Under the pieces are notes generated by a model, which was not told the origin of the DNA, ran no database searches, and was given only the letters and a program-made list of their open reading frames with translations. This document shows positions 1-6,160 of a DNA stretch of 17,584 bases, piece after piece; within the stretch, counting starts at the first letter, position 1; each line of letters opens with the position of its first letter. Made by a program: the position numbers and the translations under genes. This DNA comes from an uncultured Oscillospiraceae bacterium (GTDB lineage Bacteria > Bacillota_A > Clostridia > Oscillospirales > Oscillospiraceae). Where the stretch lies: NCBI GenBank assembly GCA_900754605.1, contig CAAEDK010000194.1, positions 1-17,584 on the forward strand. Direction: 5' to 3'.

Positions 1-162
1 AGGCCGCCGTTGAGGACGCCTCCATTGCTGGCTGACTTCATTCATGCCAGGGCTGCAAACCAATTTGCGAAAAATTCTTGACACTACCCCACTGTACTCA
101 GAAAGCTCGGAAATGGTCATAAATTTAGGGACAATGCGCTCTGTCCCGGTTTCATTACACAT
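1..162 (-). CDS. Excisionase-like DNA-binding protein, N-terminal part (runs off window)
   Basis: An ATG at 162 sits 9 bases after a GGAGG ribosome site, and the frame stays open for 54 codons to the window edge. The visible protein contains KFMTISELSEYSGV (about residues 13-26), the start of a MerR/excisionase-type winged helix. A later SRIFRKLVCSPG...QQWRRP stretch resembles the second helix and wing of such proteins. Excisionases are small proteins that bend attachment-site DNA and steer an integrase toward excision. The gene is preceded by a long leader with a leader peptide and a terminator-like hairpin, so its expression is probably controlled by attenuation. The match is by motif memory only. 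It could also be another small helix-turn-helix protein, and the C-terminal half is not visible. Confidence 0.5.
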   Translation of the reverse strand, partial: MCNETGTERIVPKFMTISELSEYSGVVSRIFRKLVCSPGMNEVSQQWRRPQRRP

Positions 163-190
163 AAATGAATACCTCCAATCGCAAACAAAA

Positions 191-240
191 AAAGTGCATT
201 GACCGATAATCCTCTCATGGACTATCAGTCAATGCACTTT
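191..240 (-). terminator. Strong hairpin plus T-run in the leader (attenuator candidate)
   Basis: A perfect 13-bp inverted repeat (AAAGTGCATTGAC at 191-203 with its complement at 228-240) is extended by GATA/TATC and TCC/GGA across two C-A mismatches, with a 6-base loop. Read on the minus strand it is followed by eight T residues. It therefore looks like an intrinsic terminator lying between the promoter at 434-461 and the start codon at 162. That layout is what transcription attenuation requires. Confidence 0.75.
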
Positions 241-328
241 ATACGCTCTCTATACAGAGTCATTGTTTGTTTGTAACCAGTTTATCGCACAATGCCGGGT
301 ACATAGATCAACCGAAGTTGGTTTTAGA

Positions 329-373
329 CTATATACCACGAGAATTGCAGCCTGCATTTGGCATAGACAGCAT
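329..373 (-). CDS. Putative 14-residue leader peptide MLSMPNAGCNSRGI
   Basis: A short frame ATG...TAG lies inside the leader between the promoter (434-461) and the terminator hairpin (191-240). Its peptide is MLSMPNAGCNSRGI. From memory, unverified, the MLxMP start resembles leader peptides upstream of ribosomal-protection tetracycline-resistance genes, where translation of the leader couples drug or translation stress to terminator read-through. A small CAAC-UUCG-GUUG hairpin follows just downstream on the same strand. The ribosome site is weak, so translation of this frame is not certain. Confidence 0.4.
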   Translation of the reverse strand: MLSMPNAGCNSRGI

Positions 374-433
374 TGCCGCGATCACAAACACCACGAATAT
401 TCTGTTGTAGGTTGGTCGACTTAACCTAAGTCT

Positions 434-461
434 ATTTTAACACGATATGTCTGTTTGTCAA
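434..461 (-). promoter_or_regulatory. Promoter for the excisionase-like gene
   Basis: On the minus strand TTGACA (461-456) is followed after 16 bases by TAAAAT (439-434). Transcription would run toward the leader peptide and the ORF at 162, leaving a leader of roughly 265 bases. The spacer contains one copy of a repeated 15-mer that could be a repressor site. Confidence 0.7.
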
Positions 462-496
462 TATGTTTTTTCTAAATATGCCACGATATATCCGTT
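441..496. repeat. Two direct copies of CACGATAT(G/A)TC(T/C)GTT
   Basis: Copies at 441-455 and 482-496 differ at two of 15 positions and are 41 bp apart, about four helical turns. One lies between the -35 and -10 boxes of the minus-strand promoter and the other just upstream of its -35 box. Each centres on a GATATATC-like dyad. The placement suggests a two-site operator for a repressor not encoded in this window. Confidence 0.45.
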
Positions 497-511
497 GAAC
501 CACAAAATATA

Positions 512-544
512 GTGGGAAGTTGTTCTTTTATAGCAACTCCCCAC
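512..544 (-). terminator. Terminator after the lipoprotein gene
   Basis: GTGGGAAGTTG (512-522) pairs with CAACTCCCCAC (534-544) with one A-C mismatch around an 11-base loop. It lies 15 bases beyond the lipoprotein stop codon on the minus strand and is followed by a weak TATATTTT tail. Confidence 0.5.
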
Positions 545-559
545 CTACCGTAATATATA

Positions 560-1027
560 TCAGTTTTCATACTCAGACACGGTTTTTGTGTTCCAATCCA
601 AAACAGCCAAATAGCCACCCTCTGTGTCAGAATACATCTCAACAGCGGTCTTGCTATCTACTGTCTTGGTTTTCAGCTTTCCACGCCAGTTAATGTATGC
701 TTCTGTTTTCTGAGCTGGAATTCCAGCCAGCTCAACATATATTATTGAGCGATTTTCAAGTGTGGCATTGAGCTGCAAATTTGAGCTGTCATAAATCTTG
801 CCGGTAACAATGTGCATAACGCCGTTTTCGATAATATCTACATCATGGAAATCAGTCACGCCGATTGTTTCAAAAATCTCTCGATATTCAGATATTTCCT
901 CGCCTGTAAAGCCAGCGTCAGAAAAAGTATTGTCCCATGAAACAGGGGTATTCTCGGCCTTTTCAGAAGAACAGCCAACCAGTATAGCCAACATAGCTGC
1001 AATCAACAGAGCAAATGTTCTTTTCAT
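560..1027 (-). CDS. Small secreted lipoprotein of unknown function
   Basis: The protein is 155 residues from the ATG at 1027, which has AAAGGTGG 8 bases upstream. An in-frame GTG at 1039 lies inside that ribosome site and is less likely. The N-terminus is a lipoprotein signal: MKR, a hydrophobic run, then lipobox LVGC with the modified Cys at about residue 19. The mature part is acidic and soluble. It reads WDNTFSDAGFTGEEISEYREIFETIGVTDFHDVDIIENGVMH in two adjoining stretches, followed by a predicted beta-rich tail. No catalytic motif was recognised. It has its own consensus promoter (1051-1079) and terminator (512-544), so it is a single-gene unit. Similar small lipoproteins are common cargo in clostridial mobile elements, but its role is not evident. 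Confidence 0.8.
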   Translation of the reverse strand: MKRTFALLIAAMLAILVGCSSEKAENTPVSWDNTFSDAGFTGEEISEYREIFETIGVTDFHDVDIIENGVMHIVTGKIYDSSNLQLNATLENRSIIYVELAGIPAQKTEAYINWRGKLKTKTVDSKTAVEMYSDTEGGYLAVLDWNTKTVSEYEN

Positions 1028-1050
1028 ACTCTCAGCCACCTTTCGACTTG

Positions 1051-1079
1051 ATTATATCATGTGGCAAAAAAGTTTCCAA
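1051..1079 (-). promoter_or_regulatory. Promoter of the lipoprotein gene
   Basis: On the minus strand TTGGAA (1079-1074), a 17-base spacer and TATAAT (1056-1051) lie directly upstream of the ribosome site and ATG at 1027. Confidence 0.75.
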
Positions 1080-1271
1080 GAGTGTCGTTGCAATGGAGCT
1101 TTTTTGTTTTTGCGAGATTTTTGAAAAGGGTCTTTTCCATTTTTGCGGTATTTTCGGCACTCACCCCGCCTGTGCCGCTGTACCTATATCCCCCGCCCCC
1201 GGTACTGAATCAGGCCAGAAAACCCGGAGCGAAAAAAGCCCAGGAAGCCTTGAAAACACAAGGAAAAACGC

Positions 1272-1300
1272 TTGACTAATTCTACCAAATATAGTAGAAT
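1272..1300 (+). promoter_or_regulatory. Promoter with built-in operator-like dyad
   Basis: TTGACT (1272-1277), a 17-base spacer and TAGAAT (1295-1300) form a good sigma-A promoter for the genes at 1429 and 1887. A perfect 7-bp inverted repeat, ATTCTAC (1279-1285) and GTAGAAT (1294-1300), spans the spacer and the -10 box. A dimeric repressor bound there would block polymerase. Confidence 0.7.
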
Positions 1301-1324
1301 ATCTATATAAATAAATAGAGAAGG

Positions 1325-1421
1325 GCAGCAGCCCCGCCGACCAAAGCAAAAGCTACTGCCCACCACCAGAACCGGCGGCAAGGTCATTGTACCACACCGC
1401 CCCACATAAAGAAAGGGGTAC
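1325..1421 (+). promoter_or_regulatory. Structured 5' leader with a ribosome-site hairpin
   Basis: The leader of about 120 bases before the ATG at 1429 can fold in competing ways. GGGCAGcAGC (1325-1334) pairs with GCTaCTGCCC (1353-1362), while the CCGCCG inside that loop can instead pair with CGGCGG near 1374-1379. Nearer the start, GTACC (1389-1393) can pair with GGTAC (1417-1421), and CCCC near 1400 with the GGGG of the ribosome site (1415-1418). This suggests translation control by RNA folding. No known riboswitch class was recognised. Confidence 0.35.
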
Positions 1422-1428
1422 ATTACAA

Positions 1429-1797
1429 ATGACAATCAAAGAACTAAGAAAGGCCATCGAAAACGAGAAGACCCGCAGCGCATGGGACAACGGAAAAAAG
1501 GTATATGCCCTGGAACTTCTCGAAGACTTCCCCGAAGATCAAGAATTTTACGCAAGCCCCGCAGACAAGAAAACCCTGTTGAACGGTGCCGCCGATTGGA
1601 ACCAATATAGTTGGGGCGGTTGCTCCCTGATCTACAATAGCGACATTGCAGAGCGGTTGTGCAGCCCGTCCGAATTGAAGAAAACCCGTTACGGTGAGCG
1701 CAGACCCAACAGCCGGGAAGAATGGTTAGATACACAAGCCCGGGCACTGTTCCAGGCCTGCAACATGATTTGTAGAATTGCCCGTAGTTCTGTATAA
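1429..1797 (+). CDS. Hypothetical 122-residue protein upstream of FtsK-like ATPase
   Basis: The start is the ATG at 1429, 10 bases after AAAGGGG; an upstream in-frame start at 1387 has no ribosome site. The protein begins MTIKELRKAIENEKTRSAWD and is charged and soluble. It has no signal peptide, no membrane segment and no motif I recognise. It contains several Trp, Tyr and Cys residues (WNQYSWGGCSLIYN near residue 62) and ends in a helical ARALFQACNMICRIARSSV segment. It shares the promoter at 1272-1300 with the ATPase gene 90 bases downstream, so the two probably act together as an accessory module of the element. Its function is unknown. Confidence 0.75.
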   Translation: MTIKELRKAIENEKTRSAWDNGKKVYALELLEDFPEDQEFYASPADKKTLLNGAADWNQYSWGGCSLIYNSDIAERLCSPSELKKTRYGERRPNSREEWLDTQARALFQACNMICRIARSSV

Positions 1798-1807
1798 TAT
1801 AGCCGAA

Positions 1808-1850
1808 ACCCCGCCCATACTGGCGGGGTCGGTCACGGGTTCCCTCCGTG
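1808..1850 (+). other. Two consecutive intergenic hairpins
   Basis: ACCCCGCC (1808-1815) and GGCGGGGT (1822-1829) form a perfect 8-bp stem with a 6-base loop. CACGG (1834-1838) and CCGTG (1846-1850) form a second small stem. Neither has a T-run, so they look like RNA processing or stability elements between the two genes rather than terminators. Confidence 0.4.
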
Positions 1851-1886
1851 GCCCTGATGATGGTAGGGAAGAAAGGAGCCGCTACA

Positions 1887-2978
1887 ATGTTTCAACTCGT
1901 AAAAACCTATACAACACCACCAGCTAATCTATTGCCAGATCATCAGCCGCCAACGGCGGCTATAATAATCAACGGGCAGGATATAGCCGAAATACTTTCA
2001 AGCAAGGTTCCCTGTTGTTTCCTTTCTGCCGTAGCTGCTCCGCAACTCGTCACCTATCATTTTGAGCTTGAAAACCCGTTAGACCTTCCCAAAGTTAAGC
2101 GGTTTATTCCCGGCCTTGCCGCTGCATTTCACGCAGAAATGGAACTTGTAACGAGCAATCTTGGACATTTTGCGCTGCAAGTTGCCAGGGCAGACCGGGG
2201 AACGCTACATTTCAAAAATACCCTTTTAACAAAAAGATTTGATACTGCGCCCGGGCTTTCTACTCTTTTAGGGGTAGATACCAGCAACCAGCCCTTAACA
2301 ATCAATATAGAAGAAATGCCCCATGTTTTAATAGGCGGTACAACTGGCGGCGGTAAATCGGTCTTATTAAATAGCATGATTACAAGCCTGCTATTTAAGC
2401 ATACCCCCGCTACACTCAATTTTGTTATGATTGATCCCAAACAGGTCGAATTGTCCATTTACAACAAATTGCCGCACCTTCTCCGGCCTATTATTACAGA
2501 CCCATATAAAGCAATAGACACCCTGGGTTATTTGTGTGATCTAATGGAAAAGAGATATTCCATTATGGCCCGGAAAGGGGCAAAAACAGCCACAGAAATA
2601 GGCTTACCGTCTATTCTGGTAATTGCTGATGAATTTTCAGACTTAATGGTGGTAAGCAAAAAGGCGGTAGAAAACGGAATTGTACGAATAGCACAATTAG
2701 GAAGAGCCGCCGGAATTCATTTAATCATTTCTACGCAGCAACCGACAGTAAATACGGTTACTGGTCTAATCAAAGCAAATATAGCTTGCAGAATTGCTTT
2801 GAAAACAGCTACCGTGAGTAATTCTATGGTTATACTTGATCGTAAAGGAGCCGAAAGGCTAACCGGAAAAGGTGACGCACTTTTAAAATTGCCCGGGGAA
2901 GTGAACCCCATTAGATTTCAAGCTCCGCTGATCGAAACTGCTGACATTTCCCCCGTAGTCAAATACTGGTCAAAATAG
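1887..2978 (+). CDS. Short FtsK/SpoIIIE-type DNA translocase
   Basis: The protein is 363 residues from the ATG at 1887 (GAAAGGAGC upstream). Residues about 25-110 look like a reduced FtsK alpha/beta domain. Then follows the RecA-like motor: Walker A GGTTGGGKS (150-158), IDPKQVELSIY (182-192), Walker B VIADEFSDL (245-253), GRAAGIH (272-278), STQQP (282-286) and DRKGAERLTGKGDALL (318-333). This family uses ATP to pump double-stranded DNA as a hexamer. Chromosomal FtsK is at least twice this size and has membrane helices and a C-terminal gamma winged helix that reads KOPS; both are absent here. The small, cytosolic form resembles motors of integrative elements, like the Streptomyces TraB class, so a role in element transfer or maintenance is inferred. 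A terminator and a G-rich repeat field follow directly. Confidence 0.9.
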   Translation: MFQLVKTYTTPPANLLPDHQPPTAAIIINGQDIAEILSSKVPCCFLSAVAAPQLVTYHFELENPLDLPKVKRFIPGLAAAFHAEMELVTSNLGHFALQVARADRGTLHFKNTLLTKRFDTAPGLSTLLGVDTSNQPLTINIEEMPHVLIGGTTGGGKSVLLNSMITSLLFKHTPATLNFVMIDPKQVELSIYNKLPHLLRPIITDPYKAIDTLGYLCDLMEKRYSIMARKGAKTATEIGLPSILVIADEFSDLMVVSKKAVENGIVRIAQLGRAAGIHLIISTQQPTVNTVTGLIKANIACRIALKTATVSNSMVILDRKGAERLTGKGDALLKLPGEVNPIRFQAPLIETADISPVVKYWSK

Positions 2979-2993
2979 TGACCAAACTAACGA

Positions 2994-3028
2994 CCCTCGC
3001 AAGGTTCACGGCCTTGCGGGGGATTTTT
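2994..3028 (+). terminator. Terminator after the FtsK-like gene
   Basis: CCCTCGCAAGG (2994-3004) pairs with CCTTGCGGGGG (3012-3022) through an 11-bp stem with one G-T wobble and a 7-base loop. It is followed by ATTTTT. It lies 15 bases beyond the stop codon. Confidence 0.8.
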
Positions 3029-3217
3029 GCTCTTGTGGGGGATTTTTGGGGGCTTTTTCGAGGGAGGTTTTAAGAAAATCCCCCATCAAAAACCCTGTAT
3101 TTCCAAGGCTTTCGGGGGATTTTGGAGAATTGGGGAATTATTTATATATATATCTATATGAAATGTTTTTTATGATATATATAAGGACTACGAAAAAAAA
3201 GCCCCCCAATCCCCCAC
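3018..3217. repeat. G5-A-T5 repeat field with AT-rich core
   Basis: This gene-free stretch holds GGGGGATTTTTG at 3018-3029 and 3037-3048, GGGGGCTTTTTC at 3048-3059, GGGAGGTTTT at 3062-3071 and GGGGGATTTTGG at 3114-3125. Inverted copies lie at 3075-3085, 3193-3207 and 3208-3215. TGGGGGATTTT (3036-3046) and AAAATCCCCCA (3075-3085) make a perfect 11-bp inverted repeat. Between about 3136 and 3185 lies a run of nearly pure A/T. No convincing protein is encoded. The arrangement resembles an origin, transfer or translocase-recognition locus, or a set of G-quadruplex-prone tracts. Confidence 0.6.
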
Positions 3218-3249
3218 TTCGAGAGTTTGGCAGGCTTTCAAATAGCAAC

Positions 3250-3271
3250 TGTTGATAAATTGTTGATAAAT
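3250..3271. repeat. Tandem 11-bp repeat TGTTGATAAAT x2
   Basis: Two perfect head-to-tail copies at 3250-3260 and 3261-3271 lie just beyond the G-rich repeat field. An 11-bp period places both on the same DNA face, as in iterons or protein-loading sites. Confidence 0.6.
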
Positions 3272-3332
3272 TAGCAGGAAAGTAGTTTTTCGGCCTTTTG
3301 AAAAATCGAACATTTCAGGTGAAAAGCAAAAG

Positions 3333-3367
3333 AAAAGTACCCAATTCACAAAGAATTAGGTACTTTT
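3333..3367 (-). terminator. Terminator of the tRNA operon (symmetrical)
   Basis: AAAAGTACC (3333-3341) pairs with GGTACTTTT (3359-3367). The stem continues with AATTC/GAATT and a 5-base loop, with one wobble. It lies immediately past the 3' end of the tRNA-fMet gene, and the A and T flanks let it act in both directions. Confidence 0.75.
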
Positions 3368-3370
3368 TTA

Positions 3371-3446
<76 letters not shown>

Positions 3447-3451
3447 ATATT

Positions 3452-3538
3452 TGGTGCCGGAGACCGGGATCGAACCGGCACGGGATCGCTCCCACGGGAT
3501 TTTAAGTCCCGGGCGTCTGCCAATTCCGCCACTCCGGC
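3452..3538 (-). tRNA. tRNA-Leu (TAA)
   Basis: This is an 87-base class II tRNA on the minus strand with encoded CCA, acceptor stem GCCGGAG/CTCCGGC, and anticodon stem CGGGA/TCCCG around CTTAAAA (anticodon UAA). It has the long variable arm typical of Leu and a T arm with GGTTCGATCCC. Confidence 0.95.
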
Positions 3539-3573
3539 ATCTGGTGCAGATCCAGTCTCTCAAGTGCTCCATT

Positions 3574-3602
3574 AGAATACCACAAACTAGAGCGCATGTC
3601 AA
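3574..3602 (-). promoter_or_regulatory. Promoter of the tRNA-Leu/tRNA-fMet operon
   Basis: On the minus strand TTGACA (3602-3597), a 17-base spacer and TATTCT (3579-3574) lie 36 bases upstream of the mature tRNA-Leu 5' end. Confidence 0.8.
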
Positions 3603-3660
3603 GAGAAAAATTTGCGATGAGAGTAAAATTTAAAACAGACGCTGGCACGTTTTTTAGATG

Positions 3661-3699
3661 GCCAAGGTCTCAGACGGAATATAGGTCTGAGACCTTGGC
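3661..3699. terminator. Perfect 15-bp hairpin between the arsC-like gene and the tRNAs
   Basis: GCCAAGGTCTCAGAC (3661-3675) and its exact complement (3685-3699) enclose a 9-base loop. It lies 60 bases beyond the stop of the minus-strand gene at 3760 and upstream of the tRNA promoter, where a terminator is expected. The T-run is poor on both strands (TTT on plus, none on minus), so it may also protect the mRNA 3' end. Confidence 0.5.
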
Positions 3700-3759
3700 T
3701 TTAGCGTATGTATGATTTTGAGTGTCAGAAGCTGCAGTCCGACATTCGGATGTGTGGAG

Positions 3760-4863
3760 TCACGATGTTTGCTGATCTGCTTGGATGCGCTGTTTCAAAT
3801 CCAGCACCTTTTCTTCAATCTGGGTCATGACGGAGAGAAAAGCGTGGTCCTCTAGACCGCTGGGATCGTCTAGGCCCCAGTCCTCACGGTGAGTACAGGG
3901 CAGGGTCGGACACTGGACCTGACAGCCCATCGTAACGACCCGATCGACCGCAGGCAGCTGGGATAAGGGTTTGCTGTATTGTGACGTCTCCATGTCGATG
4001 CCATGAACCTGCTTCATCAGACGCACAGCATCTGGGTTGATCCTGCCGCTGGGGTGAGTCCCAGCGGAGACACTGTGGAATACCTCGCCAGCCAGGACTC
4101 TGCCCAAAGCCTCTGCCATCTGGCTGCGGCAGGAATTATGGACGCAGAGGAAGGCCACCGTTGGCTTTTTTCGTGCTGCTGCCGAGAAGGGGCATCGGCT
4201 CCCAATACATTGACTGTTGCGTCCGCTGTAACGGCAGGATGGAACAGTCCGCACCATCTTTACACCCAGTTGTTGCTGAACAAAGTCTACGGCAGCCAGG
4301 ATAGCAAGCCAGGAATCCCGCTTACAGCACCGGGGGCCGCCAACTTTTCCGATGCTGTCCAGCGCCCGGGCAGTCATTTGATTACTCAGTCCCCAGGGCT
4401 CCCGGGCCAAGGGAGTGGACTCTGTGGCGATAGCCAGAAATTGACCTGTACTGATACCGGCTCCACAGGCCCCCCAGAAGCCGCAGGCCCCGCCTGGAAC
4501 CTCTTGGCCACGGCGGTACATCTCACGAAGAGCCTGTTCCAATTCCAGTTGGCCGCCGGCATTTCGATAGGCAGTGAGTAGGGCAGCCCCTACCATGACA
4601 TGATGCTCCGGACCGTGGATATGGCAGAAAGGCAGTTCCATCATCCGTTGGACAATGACCACTGGATCGGCAGAAGTCTCGGAAAGACACAGGCCGAAGA
4701 TGCTGTCCATCCCCTGGGTATGGCAGTCACTGCATACATAGTGCCCCTGTGCACAGTGGGTCTTGCTTGGCTCCCTTCTGTGGCAGATGGCACACTCCAT
4801 GATTTCATCCTGGGTCAAGTATTCCAGTGGTGCGCCACAGATCAAACATTCTTCTATATTCAA
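3760..4863 (-). CDS. DUF5714 protein fused to an ArsC/low-molecular-weight phosphatase domain
   Basis: The protein is 367 residues. The start is a TTG at 4863 about 10 bases after GGAGG; no ATG fits better. Residues 1 to about 228 match what I know as DUF5714: paired cysteines (C6/C9, C24/C27, C37/C44/C47), FCHIHGPEHHVMVGAALL (79-96), GGACGFWGACGAGISTGQF (124-142) and GGPRCCKRDSWLA (175-187). It is a cysteine-rich, probably metal-binding domain of unknown function. Residues 233-367 form a phosphatase-like fold with P-loop CVHNSCR (240-246), cysteines C314, C318 and C323 (VTMGCQVQCPTLPC) and the DP acid motif at D333-P334. That pattern fits thioredoxin-coupled arsenate reductases, so an arsenate reductase or thiol-dependent phosphatase role is likely for this half. 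No other ars genes are nearby. It is the last gene of the minus-strand cluster. Confidence 0.85.
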   Translation of the reverse strand: MNIEECLICGAPLEYLTQDEIMECAICHRREPSKTHCAQGHYVCSDCHTQGMDSIFGLCLSETSADPVVIVQRMMELPFCHIHGPEHHVMVGAALLTAYRNAGGQLELEQALREMYRRGQEVPGGACGFWGACGAGISTGQFLAIATESTPLAREPWGLSNQMTARALDSIGKVGGPRCCKRDSWLAILAAVDFVQQQLGVKMVRTVPSCRYSGRNSQCIGSRCPFSAAARKKPTVAFLCVHNSCRSQMAEALGRVLAGEVFHSVSAGTHPSGRINPDAVRLMKQVHGIDMETSQYSKPLSQLPAVDRVVTMGCQVQCPTLPCTHREDWGLDDPSGLEDHAFLSVMTQIEEKVLDLKQRIQADQQTS

Positions 4864-4882
4864 GGTTCTCTCTCCTCCTATT

Positions 4883-5040
4883 TCAGCAGTACAGAAAGCT
4901 GTTTCTGGATGTGTGTGGCCAGTGCTCTCCGCCTTCCGTCACAGCGAACTCTGCATTGTGCTGCCGGACATATTCCTCAGAGGTCTTGTCAATTTATCAA
5001 TAAGGTGTCACGGCTTCCATAGAGGATATGAAAGGAACAG
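4883..5040 (-). pseudogene. Remnant of an alpha/beta-hydrolase C-terminus (frameshifted)
   Basis: On the minus strand the frame ending at 4883 reads IDKTSEEYVRQHNAEFAVTEG then GEHWPHTS, and then stops. This is the typical tail of small alpha/beta hydrolases, with the catalytic His in GEHW. Directly upstream, in another frame, lies CSFHILYGSRDTL, the normally preceding beta-strand with the catalytic Asp loop. A single-base shift near 4994-5000 separates them, and a TAA precedes the downstream part. No upstream hydrolase sequence (nucleophile elbow) is visible before the next gene, so this is a decayed fragment. The rest of the gap up to 5210 holds nothing I can support. Confidence 0.45.
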
Positions 5041-5210
5041 TACATGCCGCCCTTTGGGGCAGAAAACACAATCTGGATTTTCTTGGAATCCCATCTGGCC
5101 GTGAAGAAGCAAGCGGCCATGCATCGCTGTGCGGCCATATTAAAGCTGCTGGGATGACAATGCTCAAAAAGTATTCTGTCTTGATATCTATTCTTGTACT
5201 TCCTGTGGGT

Positions 5211-5684
5211 TCAAACGCTACGGCACTCCGCCGTCTCATGGGGGATGGTGACCTTCTCCACTAAAATCTGCCCATTGGAGATCTCCGCCAGCATCATGGT
5301 GATCTCCTGATGGAAACGCCGTGGGCCGCAGGAACCTGGATTGAGCCAGAGAATGCCGTTCCGAGCCTCCTGCATATACCGGTGGGAGTGACCGAATACC
5401 ACAACGTCTACACCGGAAAGCTCTGCTGGGACATCCTTCCTGTTGTGAACCAGGAAGAAGGTAACACCCTCAAGAGTTACGGTGAAGTCGTGTGGAAGAT
5501 GTTCTGCCCATTCCTTGTCATTGTTGCCCCGGACAACATAGAGCGGAGCGTATTCTCCCAACTGATCCAAGATAATTTGTCGGTTTACGTCTCCGCAGTG
5601 GAGAATGGCATCGGCATCTTTCAGACGCTCTGTCACCTCAGGCCGCAGAAGCCCGTGGGTGTCAGAGAGGATGGCAAGTTTCAT
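5211..5684 (-). CDS. YfcE/MJ0936-type metallophosphoesterase
   Basis: The protein is 157 residues, the normal size for the family. It carries the full two-metal set: SDTHG (D8, H10), GDV (D32), GNND (N54), H80 and GHSH (H99, H101), followed by NPGSCG (115-120). Such proteins are cytosolic phosphodiesterases using Mn or similar metals, with broad activity on small phosphodiesters; the natural substrate is usually unknown. The ATG overlaps the stop of the flavodoxin gene as ATGA, and GGGAGGTG lies 8 bases upstream within that gene, so the two are translationally coupled. It ends without an obvious terminator before the hydrolase remnant, so transcription may continue into the DUF5714-ArsC gene. 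Confidence 0.9.
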   Translation of the reverse strand: MKLAILSDTHGLLRPEVTERLKDADAILHCGDVNRQIILDQLGEYAPLYVVRGNNDKEWAEHLPHDFTVTLEGVTFFLVHNRKDVPAELSGVDVVVFGHSHRYMQEARNGILWLNPGSCGPRRFHQEITMMLAEISNGQILVEKVTIPHETAECRSV

Positions 5685-6148
5685 ACCGGTGCACCTCCCA
5701 GAAGTGCATCTTGAAGGTTATGAAAGAAGTGGCGGGCATTTTCCAGGTCCCGCCCATCAGGGTGGCCCTTGGCAATCCCACCCACCAGACGAAAAGGACC
5801 AAAAGTGTCATAGCCCTTGCAGTGGAATTCCCCCAGTACCGGGCATCCTTTCTCGCGGGCAACCTCTGCTACGCCCTTTGGGCCCGAGCCCCGCAGGCCT
5901 CCATAGGTGCTCACAAAAAATACTGGCGTTCCATGGGGCAGATACTGCCGGGCAAAATCTTCTACAGCTGGGTGAAAGGAAAAGGCATAGATTCCAGAGG
6001 CGAATCCCACGCAGTCGTAACCATCCAGTCGGACCGCCTGACGGGTCGTCACATCGATGAGCTTTACATCTCCCTCAAGGGCGATGGCCTCCAGAACCTT
6101 TCGGGTATTGCCGTGATGGCGGGAGTAGTAGCAGATGGCGGTTTTCAT
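5681..6148 (-). CDS. Flavodoxin family protein
   Basis: The protein is 155 residues. It starts MKTAICYYSRHHGNT, where SRHHGNTR (9-16) is the FMN-phosphate loop after the first beta-strand. GFASGIYAFSFHP (48-60) and STYGGLRGSGP (80-90) supply the isoalloxazine loops. The C-terminus GIAKGHPDGRDLENARHFF (124-142) is usual for clostridial flavodoxin-like proteins. It should carry FMN and shuttle electrons in the cytosol or act as a quinone- or metal-reducing partner; no specific partner is visible. The ATG at 6148 follows AAGGAGGGG by 5 bases, and that ribosome site starts immediately after the deformylase stop, 12 bases away. The gene is in one transcription unit with its neighbours. Confidence 0.88.
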   Translation of the reverse strand: MKTAICYYSRHHGNTRKVLEAIALEGDVKLIDVTTRQAVRLDGYDCVGFASGIYAFSFHPAVEDFARQYLPHGTPVFFVSTYGGLRGSGPKGVAEVAREKGCPVLGEFHCKGYDTFGPFRLVGGIAKGHPDGRDLENARHFFHNLQDALLGGAPV

Positions 6149-6160
6149 TGGGTCCCCTCC

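Noticed and set aside
3046..3255. 69-codon frame in the G-rich repeat field
   Set aside because: It has no ribosome site and its composition simply reflects the repeats and the AT-rich tract.
3018..3271. CRISPR array
   Set aside because: The repeats are short (about 11 bases), irregularly spaced and present in both orientations, with no spacers and no cas genes.
5028..5264. 78-codon plus-strand frame in the gap before the phosphoesterase
   Set aside because: No ribosome site or family resemblance, and it overlaps the minus-strand hydrolase remnant and the end of the phosphoesterase gene.
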